5,846 nt of DNA from Treponema sp. (lineage in GTDB: Bacteria > Spirochaetota > Spirochaetia > Treponematales > Treponemataceae). The notes beneath the pieces are model-generated. The model saw only the letters and a list, made by a program, of their open reading frames with translations, did not search any database and was not told the DNA's origin. Position numbers and translations under genes: made by a program. The DNA lies in assembly GCA_031290005.1 (NCBI GenBank), contig JAITOJ010000055.1:1-5846 (forward strand). Direction: 5' to 3'. How positions within the stretch are numbered: the first letter of the stretch is position 1; every line of letters starts with the position of its first letter. This document shows, piece by piece, positions 5,604 through 5,846 of this stretch.

Positions 5604-5846
5604 TCATAGGGTGCGTAGATATTCCCCCAGCGCCTGGGTAAACCGCCGCATTTCTTCCGGCTGAATATCCCCGATATTGGCAATACGGAAGGTGTTGATT
5701 TTGCCCAGTTTGCCGGGATAAATCGTAAAGCCCTGGGTGCGGGCAAAATCGTGGAGCGCGTCAAAGTCGTACCGGGGCGTGTCGGGGTCAAGAATCGCCG
5801 TAATCAGATGGGACTGCTCTTCCTCTTTTACCAGCATTTTCAAGCC
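5604..5846 (-). CDS. phnW: 2-aminoethylphosphonate:pyruvate aminotransferase, C-terminal part (cut by window edge)
   Basis: These last 80 residues belong to a PLP-dependent class V aminotransferase that interconverts 2-aminoethylphosphonate plus pyruvate with phosphonoacetaldehyde plus alanine. The start lies beyond the right edge; the frame is open to the end of the window. The segment EQSHLITAILDP, then RYDFDALHDFARTQGFTIYPGKL, then TFRIANIGDIQPEEM is the characteristic PhnW C-terminus, including the GFxIYPGK and FRIxNIGD signatures. The active-site lysine lies outside the window. In some treponemes this domain is fused behind a CTP:phosphonate cytidylyltransferase (PntC), which would make the reaction part of AEP biosynthesis and activation rather than breakdown; whether that applies here cannot be seen. 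It is co-directional with the ATPase operon, with a 109-bp gap that contains the tandem repeats and no obvious terminator. Confidence 0.88.
   Translation of the reverse strand, partial: GLKMLVKEEEQSHLITAILDPDTPRYDFDALHDFARTQGFTIYPGKLGKINTFRIANIGDIQPEEMRRFTQALGEYLRTL

Overview
The window (about 50% G+C) most resembles a spirochaete chromosome, probably Treponema or a close relative. This is inferred from the protein families present and their combination: a Wzi-like outer-membrane protein, paired GT4 glycosyltransferases, an AAA_14/DUF4143 ATPase and an aminoethylphosphonate (AEP) transaminase. No database search was possible, so the genus is provisional.

Layout, left to right. Positions 1-49 hold the first 16 codons of rpsB (ribosomal protein S2) on the minus strand. 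A 206-bp divergent intergenic region (50-255) follows. It contains a strong minus-strand promoter and a hairpin-rich 5' leader for rpsB, plus a plus-strand promoter for the next gene; the two -35 hexamers overlap. A plus-strand gene (256-2157) encodes an exported, probably outer-membrane beta-barrel protein of the capsule-assembly Wzi type. It ends at a perfect 22-bp inverted repeat (2166-2213), a bidirectional terminator shared with the convergent minus-strand operon.

That operon reads from right to left: an AAA_14/DUF4143 ATPase (5494-4370), a GT4 glycosyltransferase (4373-3300), and a second, WbaZ-like GT4 glycosyltransferase (3303-2206). Both junctions are 4-bp ATGA stop/start overlaps, which suggests translational coupling. 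Upstream of the ATPase is a short AT-rich gap with two tandem 32-bp repeat units and a possible promoter that would make a leaderless mRNA. At the right edge is the C-terminal 80 residues of a 2-aminoethylphosphonate:pyruvate aminotransferase (PhnW), also on the minus strand.

Taken together, the glycosyltransferases, the Wzi-like protein and the AEP enzyme suggest a surface-glycan locus, possibly one decorated with aminoethylphosphonate. The ATPase is the odd member: its family is usually a stand-alone accessory gene of unclear function, yet here it is coupled to the glycosyltransferases. The items I find most worth checking are the shared -35 region and rpsB leader, the tandem repeats before the ATPase, and the ATPase-glycosyltransferase coupling. 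I see no tRNA, rRNA, CRISPR array, insertion sequence or phage gene.
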